Of a stretch of DNA of 64,000 nucleotides, positions 34,511-48,800 are shown piece by piece; within the stretch, counting starts at the first letter, position 1, and each line of letters starts with the position of its first letter. The stretch comes from Clarkia xantiana subsp. parviflora (lineage: Eukaryota; Streptophyta; Magnoliopsida; Myrtales; Onagraceae), in the NCBI GenBank assembly GCA_036873135.1, contig JAPTYO010000007.1, forward strand, positions 19,636,763-19,700,762. Direction: 5' to 3'. The position numbers were made by a program, and so were the translations under genes. The notes beneath the pieces were generated by a model, which searched no databases, was not told where the DNA came from, and worked only from the letters and a program-made list of their open reading frames with translations.

Positions 34511-35699
34511 CGTGTGGTCCATCATTGACGCCGTCACGCGTGATCCATCACTAGCTCTGTCTACGGGAACCATCAATGGCGTCGTCACGACTCACGTGTG
34601 GTCCATCAGAAGGGGTTACCCCATATCGATGAGTTACGTTAGTAATGAGAATTGGTTGAACCAGGAATGTCAAGTTGCCGACAACATTTTGAATATTTAT
34701 GGGTGAACATAAAAAATAGAAGATGAGGATTTTGAGCTCTATATGTCAATAAATCATTATGGTTTGCCAATACTTTAAAATGACGTAAATAAGAGCATGA
34801 AAGCTAGAACGTAAAAGTCAGTGGATATAAAATAATTTTCTGCAAAATAATTTGCATAGTAAGTTATATAGGTACAACCTGTAGTATAAAAGTTGTATGC
34901 AGAATCATGTAAATTATTATATGAATCATTTGGTGCAAAAATCACCTTCTAATACATTACTATATTAGCAATATATGGAAGTTTTAATATGCGTCTAATA
35001 AATATAAATTTCATTATAACCTATTTGAGAGGCTAATTAATAGTGAAATCCACATGGAAATCCAAGAATAATTTAAAACGCTAGAAGTATGAAATATTTT
35101 CCAAGAATGTTGGATCAAAAAATTTATATACCATTTAAAATAATACATGTTTCATATGGTATATTCTCCGTGGGGGGTAAGCACAAATCCTTAGTAGCCC
35201 GAAATCCCGATGAGCACGTCTCAAAATCTATGTTCTTAAATTGTGCCCGAATTCGAGGGGGTGAGACTTTTCCTCTAAATTTGGGCTTGAGCTTGGTTTT
35301 TTAGGTAAATTCCCGAATGTCCCGTCTCATTCCGAAATTGTAACTAATATATATTAAATTCGTAGTGTTAGTTATATTAACTCACTCTAATAAACTTCGA
35401 ATTTATAGAACGTAATGTTTGTATGAGACTAATGTTTGTATGAGAATTCGATGTGTGTGTTAAAAAATTGAAATGGTAATAATATGTGATTTTATGTATT
35501 TTTTTTAAGTTTGTGTAAATTTCTGGCTGTCCTCAGCTCATCCGAATAACGAAAGCCTAAGGCGGGCGTAATTTTTCCTTAAACTCGGGCTCATGAAATT
35601 CGGACATGAGCATTTTTTCTTGAAAAAGCTAGCCATTTCTGCCCAAGCTCACCCCTAATTCTTCTTAGGGGGCGTTTGGATGGACGTAATGAGATTACT
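34511..35699 (+). repeat. Partial third tandem unit, copy C
   Basis: 1.19 kb matching the start of units A and B, ending abruptly 32 bp into the left end of the foldback (after GTAATGAGATTACT). It is followed by unrelated DNA and, from about 35830, the intact gene's own leader. One difference from A and B lies at 35090 and another at 35637. Confidence 0.92.
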
Positions 35700-35869
35700 A
35701 AGGACCTGAAAAAGTTTAGTATATGTTTTATTTTGTTTTATTTTTTTTTTTTTTTTAAATTTTACTAAGGACCTATTTCTTTATTATCCAGACTAGTGGG
35801 TAATATTGGTTCTAGGGTTTAATATATATACATAGAGAACGGACGAGACAATTCTCTCTAAATGTTGAT

Positions 35870-36407
35870 CCCTCAAACCCGCTCTCTCTCTATCTGTGCT
35901 AGGTTTGGTCCAATTCTAGGGTTTTGAGTTTGTGACTTCAAGCAGAATCAGAGGAGTTTGAGTCTCTGTGTCCTGTCGCCCAGTCTTTTCCTTCCAGGTA
36001 CGTCCATCTCCTTTCATTTGTATGCATCTGGATTGGGGTCGTTAGGTGTGAATCAGCATTGTTTGCATTTAGGTGTAGAATCGTAGAGCTATAAAATGAA
36101 GATTTTTTATGGGAAGAGTAATACCGTGTTGTAGTTCTATTGATATCGTCGTTCGCCGTGGACTTTGATTCAACCGTGTTCAGATAGATAGAATAGCAGA
36201 GAGGGAGAGAGGAGGATTAATAGAATTAAACGGTAGATTAAAGCAGAGAAGCCAATATGATTCACTGTCAATTAATTTCCGGCGATGGCTACGGCTTTAA
36301 GAGAAAACCTTTCTGGCGGTTGGTTAGTTAAAGATATAATAATAATAATAAAACCCTGAAATTGCAGCGTATTTATGAATTGCTTGCTTCTTCTTCTGTT
36401 TTTGCAG
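35870..36407 (+). promoter_or_regulatory. 5'UTR exon and intron of the intact kelch-like gene
   Basis: The leader GCTAGGTTTGGTCCAATTCT with CCTGTCGCCCAGTC is followed by a donor CAG|GTACGTCC at 35998. The acceptor TTTTTGCAG ends at 36407, giving a 410-bp 5'UTR intron. A TATA-like run (TTTAATATATATACATAG, about 35818-35835) lies a plausible distance upstream. Splicing joins this leader to 36408, 55 bp before the ATG. Confidence 0.65.
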
Positions 36408-36462
36408 GCAAGTCAGTATTGGCCAAATCATCTATCTATCTATCTGGTCCCATTCCATACAT

Positions 36463-37638
36463 ATGGCAGGAGCTGGAGGATCAGAGGAGAAGAAATTATT
36501 ATGCTGCTTTGTGGTTGCTAATAAAATCTACTATAATTTCTATGCATTGGATCTTTCTAAAGCTAGTGGCAAAGGTGATGATCAGAACTATGGACTTGGT
36601 GTTGGTGGTGGTGCTCAGAACTGTGAACTTGGTGTCGGTGGTGATGATCAGATGTCTGAACTCAGTGATGGTAATGATTTGAGCCATCTTCCTCACCTTC
36701 CGGACCCATTCTTAACCGTCCCAAAAATCCGTTTGGGTGGTAAAGATGGTTTAGCGGCGTTTGGGCTATTAGATGGGATTCTTTATATGGTTGGCCCCGA
36801 CTCGGAAGTTTATGTATTTGATACTCGTGACATTACCTTGTGTCAACCACCTCTTAGGTACATTGACTGTCTTACTATTGGACCGGAATTCAAAGGCCTG
36901 AAACCAGACCCAGTTGTGATCCCCCTGGCAGGTAAGCTGTTCGTGTTTTGTGGGAGTCTCTATCCTAACAGAAAATATACTAAACACTCGATAGAGGTGT
37001 TGGACCCAGAAAAGAAGTGTTGGTCTCCTATTGAGGTCCCTCAAACACTCATTGAGTTTGCTGAAAAAGTTGAGATGTCGGAAAATTTGGAATTTTGGAA
37101 GCCATATCTTAGTATAGTATCCCATGCGACGGTTGGGTCATTGATTGTGTTGCGCTTGTCTATGTTGGAAAAGTACCACTATGAGCTGTATATACTAGAT
37201 GCAGAAACCCTGTCATGGAAGATTCGTGTTGATGATCATCCGCAGATGACTGAATTGCCGTTTTTGGGGGTAAACCTATTCTGGAATGGAATTTGGTGTT
37301 CTCAAAGATCCTGTGGAATATTGGTAATGAAAGAATTAGAATGTATGGAGAACCAATTGATTTTCCCCATTCCATCAAAACAAGTTTCAAGGACAAGAGG
37401 CAAGGTGTTGCGGGTAGATGATAGTACCTTACTTGTGTTCTCGTTCGGTAGGAAGTGTCAACGTTATTTGCAACCATGTCCAGACTATTTTAAGCTGGAC
37501 ATGGTGAGGGTAGACAAAAGAAAGAGAGACAAAGATGGGGTTGAAAAGCTAACAGTCAATGTTGTGGAATCAAAGGATTTTTTCTTCGACGAATGCAACC
37601 CTGATTTCAAACTTGCCTATTGCTACTTCTTAAGTTAA
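36463..37638 (+). CDS. Kelch-like beta-propeller protein, only intact family member here
   Basis: A single coding exon, 391 aa, starting MAGAGGSEEKKLLCCFVVAN. After a Gly/Asp-rich variable stretch (about residues 35-70, with GVGGG and ELGVGGDDQ repeats), the body has alternating blocks typical of kelch-type propellers in plant F-box/kelch proteins: FGLLDGILYMVGPDSEVYVF, VIPLAGKLFVFCGSLYP, EVLDPEKKCWSPIE, ELYILDAETLSWK. No F-box is evident. It ends FFFDECNPDFKLAYCYFLS. No membrane segment or signal peptide is seen, so it is probably cytosolic or nuclear. I do not know its function. Two pseudogenes and two promoter-only copies lie within 15 kb, so the locus has been an active duplication site. 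Confidence 0.75.
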   Translation: MAGAGGSEEKKLLCCFVVANKIYYNFYALDLSKASGKGDDQNYGLGVGGGAQNCELGVGGDDQMSELSDGNDLSHLPHLPDPFLTVPKIRLGGKDGLAAFGLLDGILYMVGPDSEVYVFDTRDITLCQPPLRYIDCLTIGPEFKGLKPDPVVIPLAGKLFVFCGSLYPNRKYTKHSIEVLDPEKKCWSPIEVPQTLIEFAEKVEMSENLEFWKPYLSIVSHATVGSLIVLRLSMLEKYHYELYILDAETLSWKIRVDDHPQMTELPFLGVNLFWNGIWCSQRSCGILVMKELECMENQLIFPIPSKQVSRTRGKVLRVDDSTLLVFSFGRKCQRYLQPCPDYFKLDMVRVDKRKRDKDGVEKLTVNVVESKDFFFDECNPDFKLAYCYFLS

Positions 37639-39359
37639 CTATAAAAAAGCCAAGCCTCATCTGTTTTGTGCAACTGGACTGCCTGTGCTAGCTGTGGGGA
37701 GCTTCAACCTTCGTTTTCCTCTTTAAATAATGGTGCATGGGTTTCCAAATGTTACATTTTTTTGGTTATTATATAACTCAATGTTGTCGTCTGTCATGAC
37801 GCATGAGTGTCGCAAAAGGGTAAAAAAGAGGTTTAGGGTTTGATTGAGGTTTAACCAATGTAATTTAGGGTACTCTATTTGGTTTCTGATCATTGGTTGT
37901 TTGTTGCCGTCTGCTTTCCTAGCTTCCCTGTTTGGTTTGAGTTTAATTGCTAATTCAATTCGGTTGAACGAATTTCGTGCTGGATTTGATTAAATGACAC
38001 TATTGAATACTAGGAGGTGATTAAGCCGTGTTATACCTCATTGCACATCATGAGTTTTGTTAGGTGGAGCAAAATTGCTTAAGTCCGTAATCCGTACGGG
38101 TCTCAGTATAAAAAATCGATTTTGTTATCCAGTAAGGGAAACAAACCTATTTAGTGTCTCTGGTTCACCTCATGTGTCAGTTAGGCGTGTCTAATGATTT
38201 AATTGTTAATATTTGGTGTCCCAGACATCTACAATATGTTTGCATTTATCATAAATTTGGAATGGCAAAATTTCTAAATTATGCAGTAAAAAATGATAAT
38301 TGTAATAATATTAAAGGTTGATACTTATAAGAGTAAGACAATTAGTGTTCGTATTTTCAATTTATAATGAAAGTTATAGAAAATCTCCAGTTAAATAGTT
38401 AAACTGTTACCAATGAGGATAAATTGAGTACAAATACATGATATTATGAAAGCAACAATATAATTGCTCATTAAGTCAATTTTAAATCAAAGGTTTTCCT
38501 ATTACAATCAATTTTTGGTCAATCGACAAATTTTCTTATAATAATTTTTGAAGTGCTCCACCCTAATGAACAAAGATGAGTCAGGAATGTTATGGTTTTT
38601 TTTTTAATAATATAAATCAATTATTTGAGAATTGTGATTGATATAGATTTAGAGTAAGAGTTGTTGATGGTCATTGATTAACAAATTTTCAAAACATTAG
38701 GGGAGAGAAAATACGTAGACGGTAGAAATGATATTGACTGTTTTTTTTTTTTTTTTGTTATTATCTCATTTAGATCATCGCATAATGAGAAATTGAAGTA
38801 CACATAAGTAAAAATTTGTAAATATTGCCAATCAAGCATTTTGTAACTCTATGAGGGCAAAAAACGAATCTACATTACTGAACGACTCTACATTACCCAA
38901 CAAATTGGACAATTTCTTTACTGAACAACATATTATATGGAAAATGATGAAAATGACAAATGTACATTACCGGTTTTCATCATTTCCATATAATATAAAT
39001 CATATTATAATATTAGTTAACATCGGTCTAGTTCGGTCTCCACGATTTTTAGAGGACGCAGATCGAATCGAGAACATATAAAAAAAATCCAGCCACACAC
39101 CAGATGGTCTATTTACGACTGGGTTTTTTGATCAGTCCAATTCAATTTTTAGTGGTTTTTCGGTCATACTGGATTTTGCTTTCAATCAGTACAGGCAGAC
39201 TGAGCATGCGCAGGAGCGGAAACAGTAGGAGGAACGAGACGACAGCAGGCGCGGCACCATGTTGAGGGAAGGTCGGTAGTAGTATACATGGAGAATAAAG
39301 AGTTTACTACGTGATTTAAATTATGTTAAAGTTTAATGTTAAATTTGTCTTTTTATTTT
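37639..39359. other. 3' flank of the kelch-like gene and AT-rich DNA
   Basis: The first 250 bp share words with the 3' flank of pseudogene 2 (AAAGGGTAAAAAAGAGGTT at about 37815 and 43012), so it is old shared 3' sequence. Beyond that nothing is recognised; the short frame at 38851-39081 has no support. Confidence 0.5.
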
Positions 39360-39903
39360 GGGTTAACAGGTCTTTTGGTCCATGATGTTTGACGACTTTT
39401 GAGTTTTGGTCCATGATGTTTTTTTTACTAGTTTTGGTCTCATATTTTTGCATATTTTTCTAGTTTTGGTGTCAACTCGCCCCTAATTGGATTAGGTCCA
39501 ATTGGACCAGTCCTGGGCTAGCCCAGGGCTGGGTCAATCTCAGTTGGGGTTGCCTGGGTCCGGCGACCCCGACCGTGGTTGGATACAATCCTAGGCTAGC
39601 CCAGGGATAGGTCAATTGGACCTAGTTGTCCAATTTGAGGTCAATTTTAAAATTTTGGGACTAAAATGAACAAAAAAAAGTTAGGGAAGTATTAGAGGGA
39701 TAAAAATTGAACAAAATTAAAAGTTTAGGGTGGATCACATGACTTGCACATGTTACTTAACGGAAAATATGGACGGAATGTAACAGAAAGACCAAAAACT
39801 AGAAAAATATGCAAACATATGAGACCAAAACTAAGCAAAAAAAGTATCATGGACCAAAACTCAAAAGTCGTCAAACATCATGGACCAAAAGACCTGTTAA
39901 CCC
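39360..39903. mobile_element. Mutator-like MITE, 544 bp, perfect 9-bp target duplication
   Basis: Ends GGGTTAACAGGTCTTTTGGT and ACCAAAAGACCTGTTAACCC are perfect inverses and are flanked on both sides by TTTTATTTT. Phrases such as TTTTGGTCCATGATGTTT repeat inside each arm. The interior has CTAGCCCAGGGCTGGGTC-type words also seen at 61 kb. No coding capacity. Confidence 0.85.
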
Positions 39904-39928
39904 TTTTATTTTTATTCCCAATTCCAGC

Positions 39929-40653
39929 TAGGGGTGGGCGCGGGCGGGTTCGGTCGGGAAATTTGAAGAATAATTCCCGCCCATCAAAGTTCGGGTTTTT
40001 AGACTCGGGTTCGTGCGGGAAAATATGAGAAAACTTCCCGCTCGACCTCGGGTTTCGGGTTTTTCGGGCGGGTTCGGGTTAGACCAAACTAACAATTTAG
40101 CAATATTTCTCTGCACAATTTTTGCTGATTATGTTAATTAAAAAAAATGGTAAGCAAACTATGACTTGACTAAGTAACCATGATTATACACACATCGACT
40201 TCTTGACTAAGTAACCTGGATTATACAAAGCATAATCAGATAACCATCTTGATTCTTAACTGCCTGGATTATACACACATGTGCATCTTACCCTCATACA
40301 CCAACATGTGCATCCAGTCATCCATTTCAAACACATACGTTAATAACAATCCATTACACAACCAAATTCTCTAACCAAATCAAAAGACAAAATCACTGCG
40401 TGCATACACACTCCAACAAAGTCTCGAAGACTCTAACCAAATCAAAATACAACATCACTGCGTACATACATAATCGGGCGGGTTCGGGTAAAACAGGTTT
40501 TTCAGCTCAATACCCGAACCCGGACCCGAACCGAATTTTCGGGCGGGAATTTTTAAATCGGGTTCGGTTTTTTAAATCGGGACAGGTTTTTCAAGACGGT
40601 TTCGGAACGGGTTTCCCGGTTTTCGAATTCCCGAGTTTTTATGCCCTCTCCTA
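39929..40653. mobile_element. hAT-type MITE, 725 bp, perfect 8-bp target duplication
   Basis: Left end TAGGGGTGGGCGCGGGCGGG, right end GCCCTCTCCTA, flanked on both sides by ATTCCAGC. Subterminal regions are full of CGGGTTCGGGTTT words in opposite orientation at the two ends. The AT-rich centre has no coding capacity. It lies only 25 bp from the Mutator-like MITE on its left. Confidence 0.85.
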
Positions 40654-40859
40654 ATTCCAGCTGAAGTTGGAATGGTTATTCTTGGAGGTTATGCCAAAAT
40701 TCTATTCCTCAAAATTAGGAATTGTGAATTTTTATTTTACACATTTAAATAACTAAATATCATCATATTGATTACTCATCCTCATCCTCATCCCCTATTG
40801 TTATTTATATTCCACGAATCAAACAAGTCATTAGTTTTAAGACAAGTTTACTTGATGAA

Positions 40860-41720
40860 CTTGAAACCGATATAGACTGAACCATTTCCGAACGATTCAG
40901 TTTCAGTTCATATTCGAACCGATCCGACCGGACCGGTTTAAATATCCCATCCTAATTAAATCCTAATTTAGCCGCTTTTAAATTAATGAGAGCCTATATT
41001 ATTAGCCAATACGCCCAATAGTATCCATTTAAACATTTAATAATAATAGTAATATAAATGTTGATCCCTCGAATGCTCTCTACTCTCTCCGCTAGGTTTG
41101 GGTCCAATTCTAGGGTTTTGAGTTTGTGAACACTTCAAGCCGAATCGAGGAGTTCGAGCCTGTGTCCTGTCGCCCAGTCTTTCCTTCCAGGTATGTCCAA
41201 CTCCTTTCGTTTTTATGCATTTGGATTGGGGGTCGTTTGGTTTGAATCAGCATTGTTTACGTTGAGGTCTACAACGGTAGAGCTATAAAATGAAGATTTT
41301 TGCTGGGAAAAGTAATACTGTGTTGTAGTTCTATTGATATCGTCGTTCGCTGTGGAGTTGATTCAACCGTGTTCAGAATTCAGATAGATAGAATTGCAGT
41401 GAGGGAGAGGAGGATGGGATTAAAAATGGTAGATTAAAGCAGAGAAGCCAATTTGATTCATTGTCAATTAATTTTCGGCAATGGCTCCGGCTTTAAGAGA
41501 AAGCCTTTATGGCGGTTAGTTAAAGATGTATTATACTAATAAAACCCTAAAATTGCAGCGAATTTATGGGCTTTACCTGGTCAACTTGGCCTAATGCTTA
41601 TATCCATAATTCCAATTTTAATTTCTTCTTTTGTTTGCTTTTTGATGAATTTCTTCTTCTTCTGATTTTGCAGGCAAGTCAGTATTGACAAAGTCGTCTA
41701 TTTATCTGCTCCCATACATA
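40860..41720 (+). promoter_or_regulatory. Promoter and 5'UTR of kelch-like pseudogene 2
   Basis: Contains the family's GACCGGACCGGTTTAAAT and CCCATCCTAATTA words, the leader TCTAGGGTTTTGAGTTTGTG, donor CAG|GTATGTCC at 41191 and acceptor TTTTGCAG ending at 41673, 47 bp before the ATG. The signals look functional although the coding exon is not. Confidence 0.65.
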
Positions 41721-42830
41721 ATGGCAGGAGGAGGAGGATCAGAGGAGAAGTAATTATTATGCTGCTTCGTGGTTGCTAATAAACGCAACTATGATTTATA
41801 TGCTTTGGATCTTTCTAAAGCTAGTGGAGAAGGTGATGGTCAGAAGTATGAACTCGGTGTCGGTGGTGATTGTGATGATGTGAAATTTATACCCCCTGAT
41901 GTTGATGGTGGTGTATGTACCCGTTGAAGATGATGATGTGTGCAATCGAATCTGGGATGATGATATTCCAGACACGAGCCATCTTCCTCGCCTTCCGGAC
42001 CCATTCTTAACCATCCCAAAAAGCCGTTTGGGTTATAAAAATGGTTTTCCTCATTGTATGGCCTTTGGGTTATTAGGTGGGACGCTTTATATGGTTAGCC
42101 CCTGCGGGAAACAGCAGTAGGTCTTGATCACAATGTGTGTGTCACAAGTGGACCCGCAATGAAAGCCGAGAAACCAGACCCAGTTGTGATCCCCCTGGCA
42201 GGTAAGCTATTCGTGTTTTGCAGGATTCTCTATCCTGACAGAGAATATACTGATAGAGGTGTTGGACCCAGAAAACAAGTGTTGGCTTCTTCCTATTCAG
42301 GTCCCTCAATTGAATTTGCTAAAGCAAATCCCTGGAAACTCAAAGACTTGTACATGCCGAGAGAATGGAAAATTTGGAATCCATATCTTATAGAATCCCA
42401 TGGGTCTTCCATTGTGTTGTACTTGTGTATGTCCGAACCTCACAACTATGAGCTGTTTGTAATAGATGCAGAAACCCTGTCATGGAAGATTTGTGAGGTT
42501 TCCCTATTCATGGATGGAATTTGGTGCTCTGGAAAATCCATTGGAGGAGTGCGTATGAAAGAAGAATGTAGGGAGGACACTTTAATAGTGCTCCTTCCAT
42601 CAAAAGAAGTTTATTTGACAAGCGGCGACGTGGTGCAAGTTGATGATAGTACCTTACTTGTGTTATGTCATACAGTGTCCAGACTATTTTAAGGTGGACA
42701 TGCTGACAAAAGAAAGAGGGACAAAGACGGGGTTGAAAAGCTAACAGCCAATGTTGTGGAATCAAAGGATTTTTTCTTCAAGAAATACAACCCAACTTGC
42801 CTATTGCTACTCCTTAAGATATTAAAATAA
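41721..42830 (+). pseudogene. Kelch-like pseudogene 2
   Basis: The start matches the intact gene (MAGGGGSEEK), but codon 11 is TAA (41751-41753) where the intact gene has AAA, a single-base nonsense change. Further on, the frame shifts repeatedly: HLPRLPDPFLTIPKSRLGYK near 41975-42040, KPDPVVIPLAGKLFVFC near 42172-42225, FVIDAETLSWKI near 42450-42490, then KKYNPTCLLLLL near 42780. Upstream promoter and splice sites are preserved, so it may still be transcribed. Confidence 0.88.
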
Positions 42831-43046
42831 CAAGCCTCATCTATTACGTAGGACTGCACTGGGTGTGGGGAGCTCCAACCTTCATAAACGATTAATTTTT
42901 ATTTTTCAAATAATGTATATTTGAATTAGTCCAAGGTAATGGTGCATGGGTTTCTAATTTTACAATTTTTTTTGGGTATATAGCAGCTCAATGTTATCGT
43001 CTGTCGCCAAAGGGTAAAAAAGAGGTTGAGAATACTAAATTACTAA

Positions 43047-43568
43047 GGGTTAAGAACGTATAAAGTTTGCTCCATGTTCGATTTTGGTGTCTGAAGTTTA
43101 AAATGTTGAAATTAACTATCTAAGGTTTCATTTTTGTTGAAATTTGGTTTATTCGCGCGTCTTTTCCTCCCCCTTCAAACATTTTCGTCGACTCATTCTC
43201 CCACTCATAATTCATCACTCTTTACTTTTTATAAAATCGCTAAATTTCTCCTAAAACTTGAACATCCGAAATAAAAAGGTTCCAGCAGAGTGTTGTGTAA
43301 TGATTTTCAGCGACAATAGAGCGAGATTTATTTGCGCGGATGTGGCCACCTTCTTAGGTGACAGTCCTGGCAAGGTGACGAGAAGGGAGCGTGCATGGGA
43401 GCTTCTATTTGACAGTCGGTTTCGTCGGGATTAGCTTCTCTAAAGTAATCACACCGATACACTAAATTTCAACAAAAATGAAACATGGACGGTCCATTTT
43501 AACATTTTAAACTTCTGACACCAAAATAGAACATGGAGCAAACTTCAAACAATTTATATGTTCTTCAA
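43047..43568. mobile_element. Mutator-like MITE, relative of 2379-2911
   Basis: The left end GGGTTAAGAACGTATAAAGT is mirrored at the right by ATATGTTCTT with AACTTCAAAC. The arms share GGTGTCTGAAGTTT and TTTCATTTTTGTTGAAATTT with 2379-2911, and the interior (GAGCGAGATTTATTTG, GGTGACAGTCC) matches that element in the opposite orientation. The right terminus is worn and no target duplication is clear. Confidence 0.7.
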
Positions 43569-44293
43569 AAAGGAACTCTCATGGAAGATTTGTGTTTGCC
43601 TAAAAAAAGGAACATGGAATATTTCCAGCATGCTAAGAATGAGGTTGTCTTTTGTTTGTCAAGCTCGGTTTATCAAGATTAAAATCAGTCTTATACATGG
43701 CCGAATTATCAATGAATTGCTTTATCAACAAGTCAACTGAGACTGAGAAATTAATCATTGAAACTGACTTGGAGCGCAGATGGACATGCTAAATGTTAAT
43801 TAAGGTTACACATTGTAAGTTATAATAAAAGAATAGAAATTGACGAGGGTAGATTCAATGGTTCCACATTCTATTTCCTTCAAAAGTGTACATGTGAACT
43901 ACAGCAGCAGCTTGATCAATAAAATAACAGTTCAAACAATAATGGCAGACAGCACAAAGTCCCTCTCAACTTGCATCCCAAGTTGCCATATCCTTCTGCA
44001 GATTATCTTCAAACAAATAGCAAACCCATCTCCTTCAGGGAAGAATTCCTTCGACGATCTGATGCAATCCCCAAAAAAAAAATAATGAACAAATAAACGA
44101 ATAACCCTATAATTCCTGTGTAACTAATACATAACCATCTACCTATTCCCTGATCTACATCCCCTCCTTTTCACCATCACTCCAGAAAACTGCATCTGCA
44201 ACATTTCAAACCCGAAAAAGCTTCCATCTTTATCTGTTCCATTGCTTCATCATCGAGTTTAACCCAAAAGCAGCTTCATTTACAGTTTTTCAT
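43569..44293. other. 3' flank of the O-fucosyltransferase gene
   Basis: The right part (about 44100-44293) is probably the 3'UTR of the minus-strand gene. The rest has no recognised feature. Confidence 0.4.
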
Positions 44294-47355
<3,062 letters not shown>

Positions 47356-48278
47356 GGCCCGGTCCGACAAGGGAGAAAAACTGTTTCTTCCTTCCTTGTT
47401 GGTTGATGTTCCTCCTCTGTTTCTGGTTTCTCCGTTGTCAGGAAAAGGAAACCAGAGGGAAAATTCAGCAGAGAGATAAAATGTAGAGAGAGAAAGGATG
47501 TGGTTAGAGAAACAGAGGAGGAAGGAAGGAGAACGTGAGGCAAAAACTTTACGAGGAATGTGTTTGTGGAGTTATAGCTGCTGATGTAGGTTCATATGTA
47601 TATACAAAGAGGAGGATAGGGGATGAACGATTGTATCAAATCAATGTTAATAGTGGTTCATGGATCTCTCTCTGTGACCTTTCCTCTCTGTGTTGCCCTC
47701 TCTCTATGAAGGAAGGAGAAGTGGAAGAGGAGAAAGACTTATAAGAACAATTTTGCCATTTTATTTTTATTTTTCTTCTTTCGTGGTCTTTTCCCTTTTG
47801 AAATAAATATTTATAAAAATGGAAATTAATAAATTTAATTTCTAAATAAAGACAGCATGTTTTTTTTTCTAATAAAAAAAAGTCTTTAAACACGGCAAAA
47901 AAAAAAGTATTTGAACACTGGACATTTGTAAATAATTAGCTGGTATCGATCTTTCCAATATTTATTCAATTTTTTTTTGTTGCCAATTATACATATTATA
48001 TTTAAACTAATCATCACTGATACCGGGTCAATCTATAAGAGATAATGTGCTGACTAATATATTTTAATTTCAAGATTACTAGTAGGATTTGAATATATGC
48101 CTCTGATAAATGGATGAATTCTTAAATTGCTACATCATATTACATGGTTAAACGTTATCATATAAGTCAATTCTATTATATTATTTTGTCTATTTTAACA
48201 TGATAGTTTAAATGTATATATTATACTAAATTTACAACAAAAAAAAATCAATTAAGTTTCTATGGTATAATAATAATT
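47356..48278. other. 5' region of the O-fucosyltransferase gene and AT-rich DNA
   Basis: 47356-47760 is pyrimidine/purine-rich (GAGAGAGAAAG, CTCTCTCTGTG), as expected of a plant 5'UTR and core promoter on the minus strand. The remainder is AT-rich with nothing recognised. Confidence 0.4.
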
Positions 48279-48791
48279 GGGAAAAGTATGTAAAACATGC
48301 AACATGTTTGAAAAAGATGGTTTTATAAACCAATATGTTTTAAAACGTACAACATGTTTGAAAAAGATGGTTTTATGGACCAAAATGTATTAAAATGTAC
48401 AACAAACTTACAAAAGATGGTAAAATGACGTATCATCCACTTGTTGTTACTAGTCTCATTAAGTGGACACGTGCGGATCACGTGTTTAAAAAACAATAAT
48501 AATATATATTATTATCTACATCCACCCACTAATAATAATTGCTATGTATAAATTAATTTCTTGTTTTAATTATTTTTTTTCTAAAAATGTGTTCCACACG
48601 TGTCCACTTAATGAGACTATTGATAAAAAGTGGACGGTATGTCATTTTAACATCTTTTGTAAGCTTTTTGTACATTTTAATACATATTGATCCATAAAAC
48701 CATCTTTTTCAAACATGTTGTACATTTTAAAACATATTGGTCCATAAAACCATTTTTTTCAAACATATTTGATGTTTTACATACTTTTCCC
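48279..48791. mobile_element. Mutator-like foldback MITE, 513 bp, perfect 9-bp target duplication
   Basis: Ends GGGAAAAGTATGTAAAACAT and its near-inverse are flanked on both sides by ATAATAATT. Arms of over 200 bp repeat AACATGTTTGAAAAAGATGG twice internally and include GTCTCATTAAGTGGACACGT and its inverse near the middle. No coding capacity. Confidence 0.85.
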
Positions 48792-48800
48792 ATAATAATT

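Noticed and set aside
28529..35304. 71-codon frames repeated three times (28529, 31809, 35089), plus 75- and 102-codon frames in the units
   Set aside because: Repetition reflects the tandem duplication, not selection. The frames run across MITE ends or antisense to the 5'UTR and lack any family resemblance.
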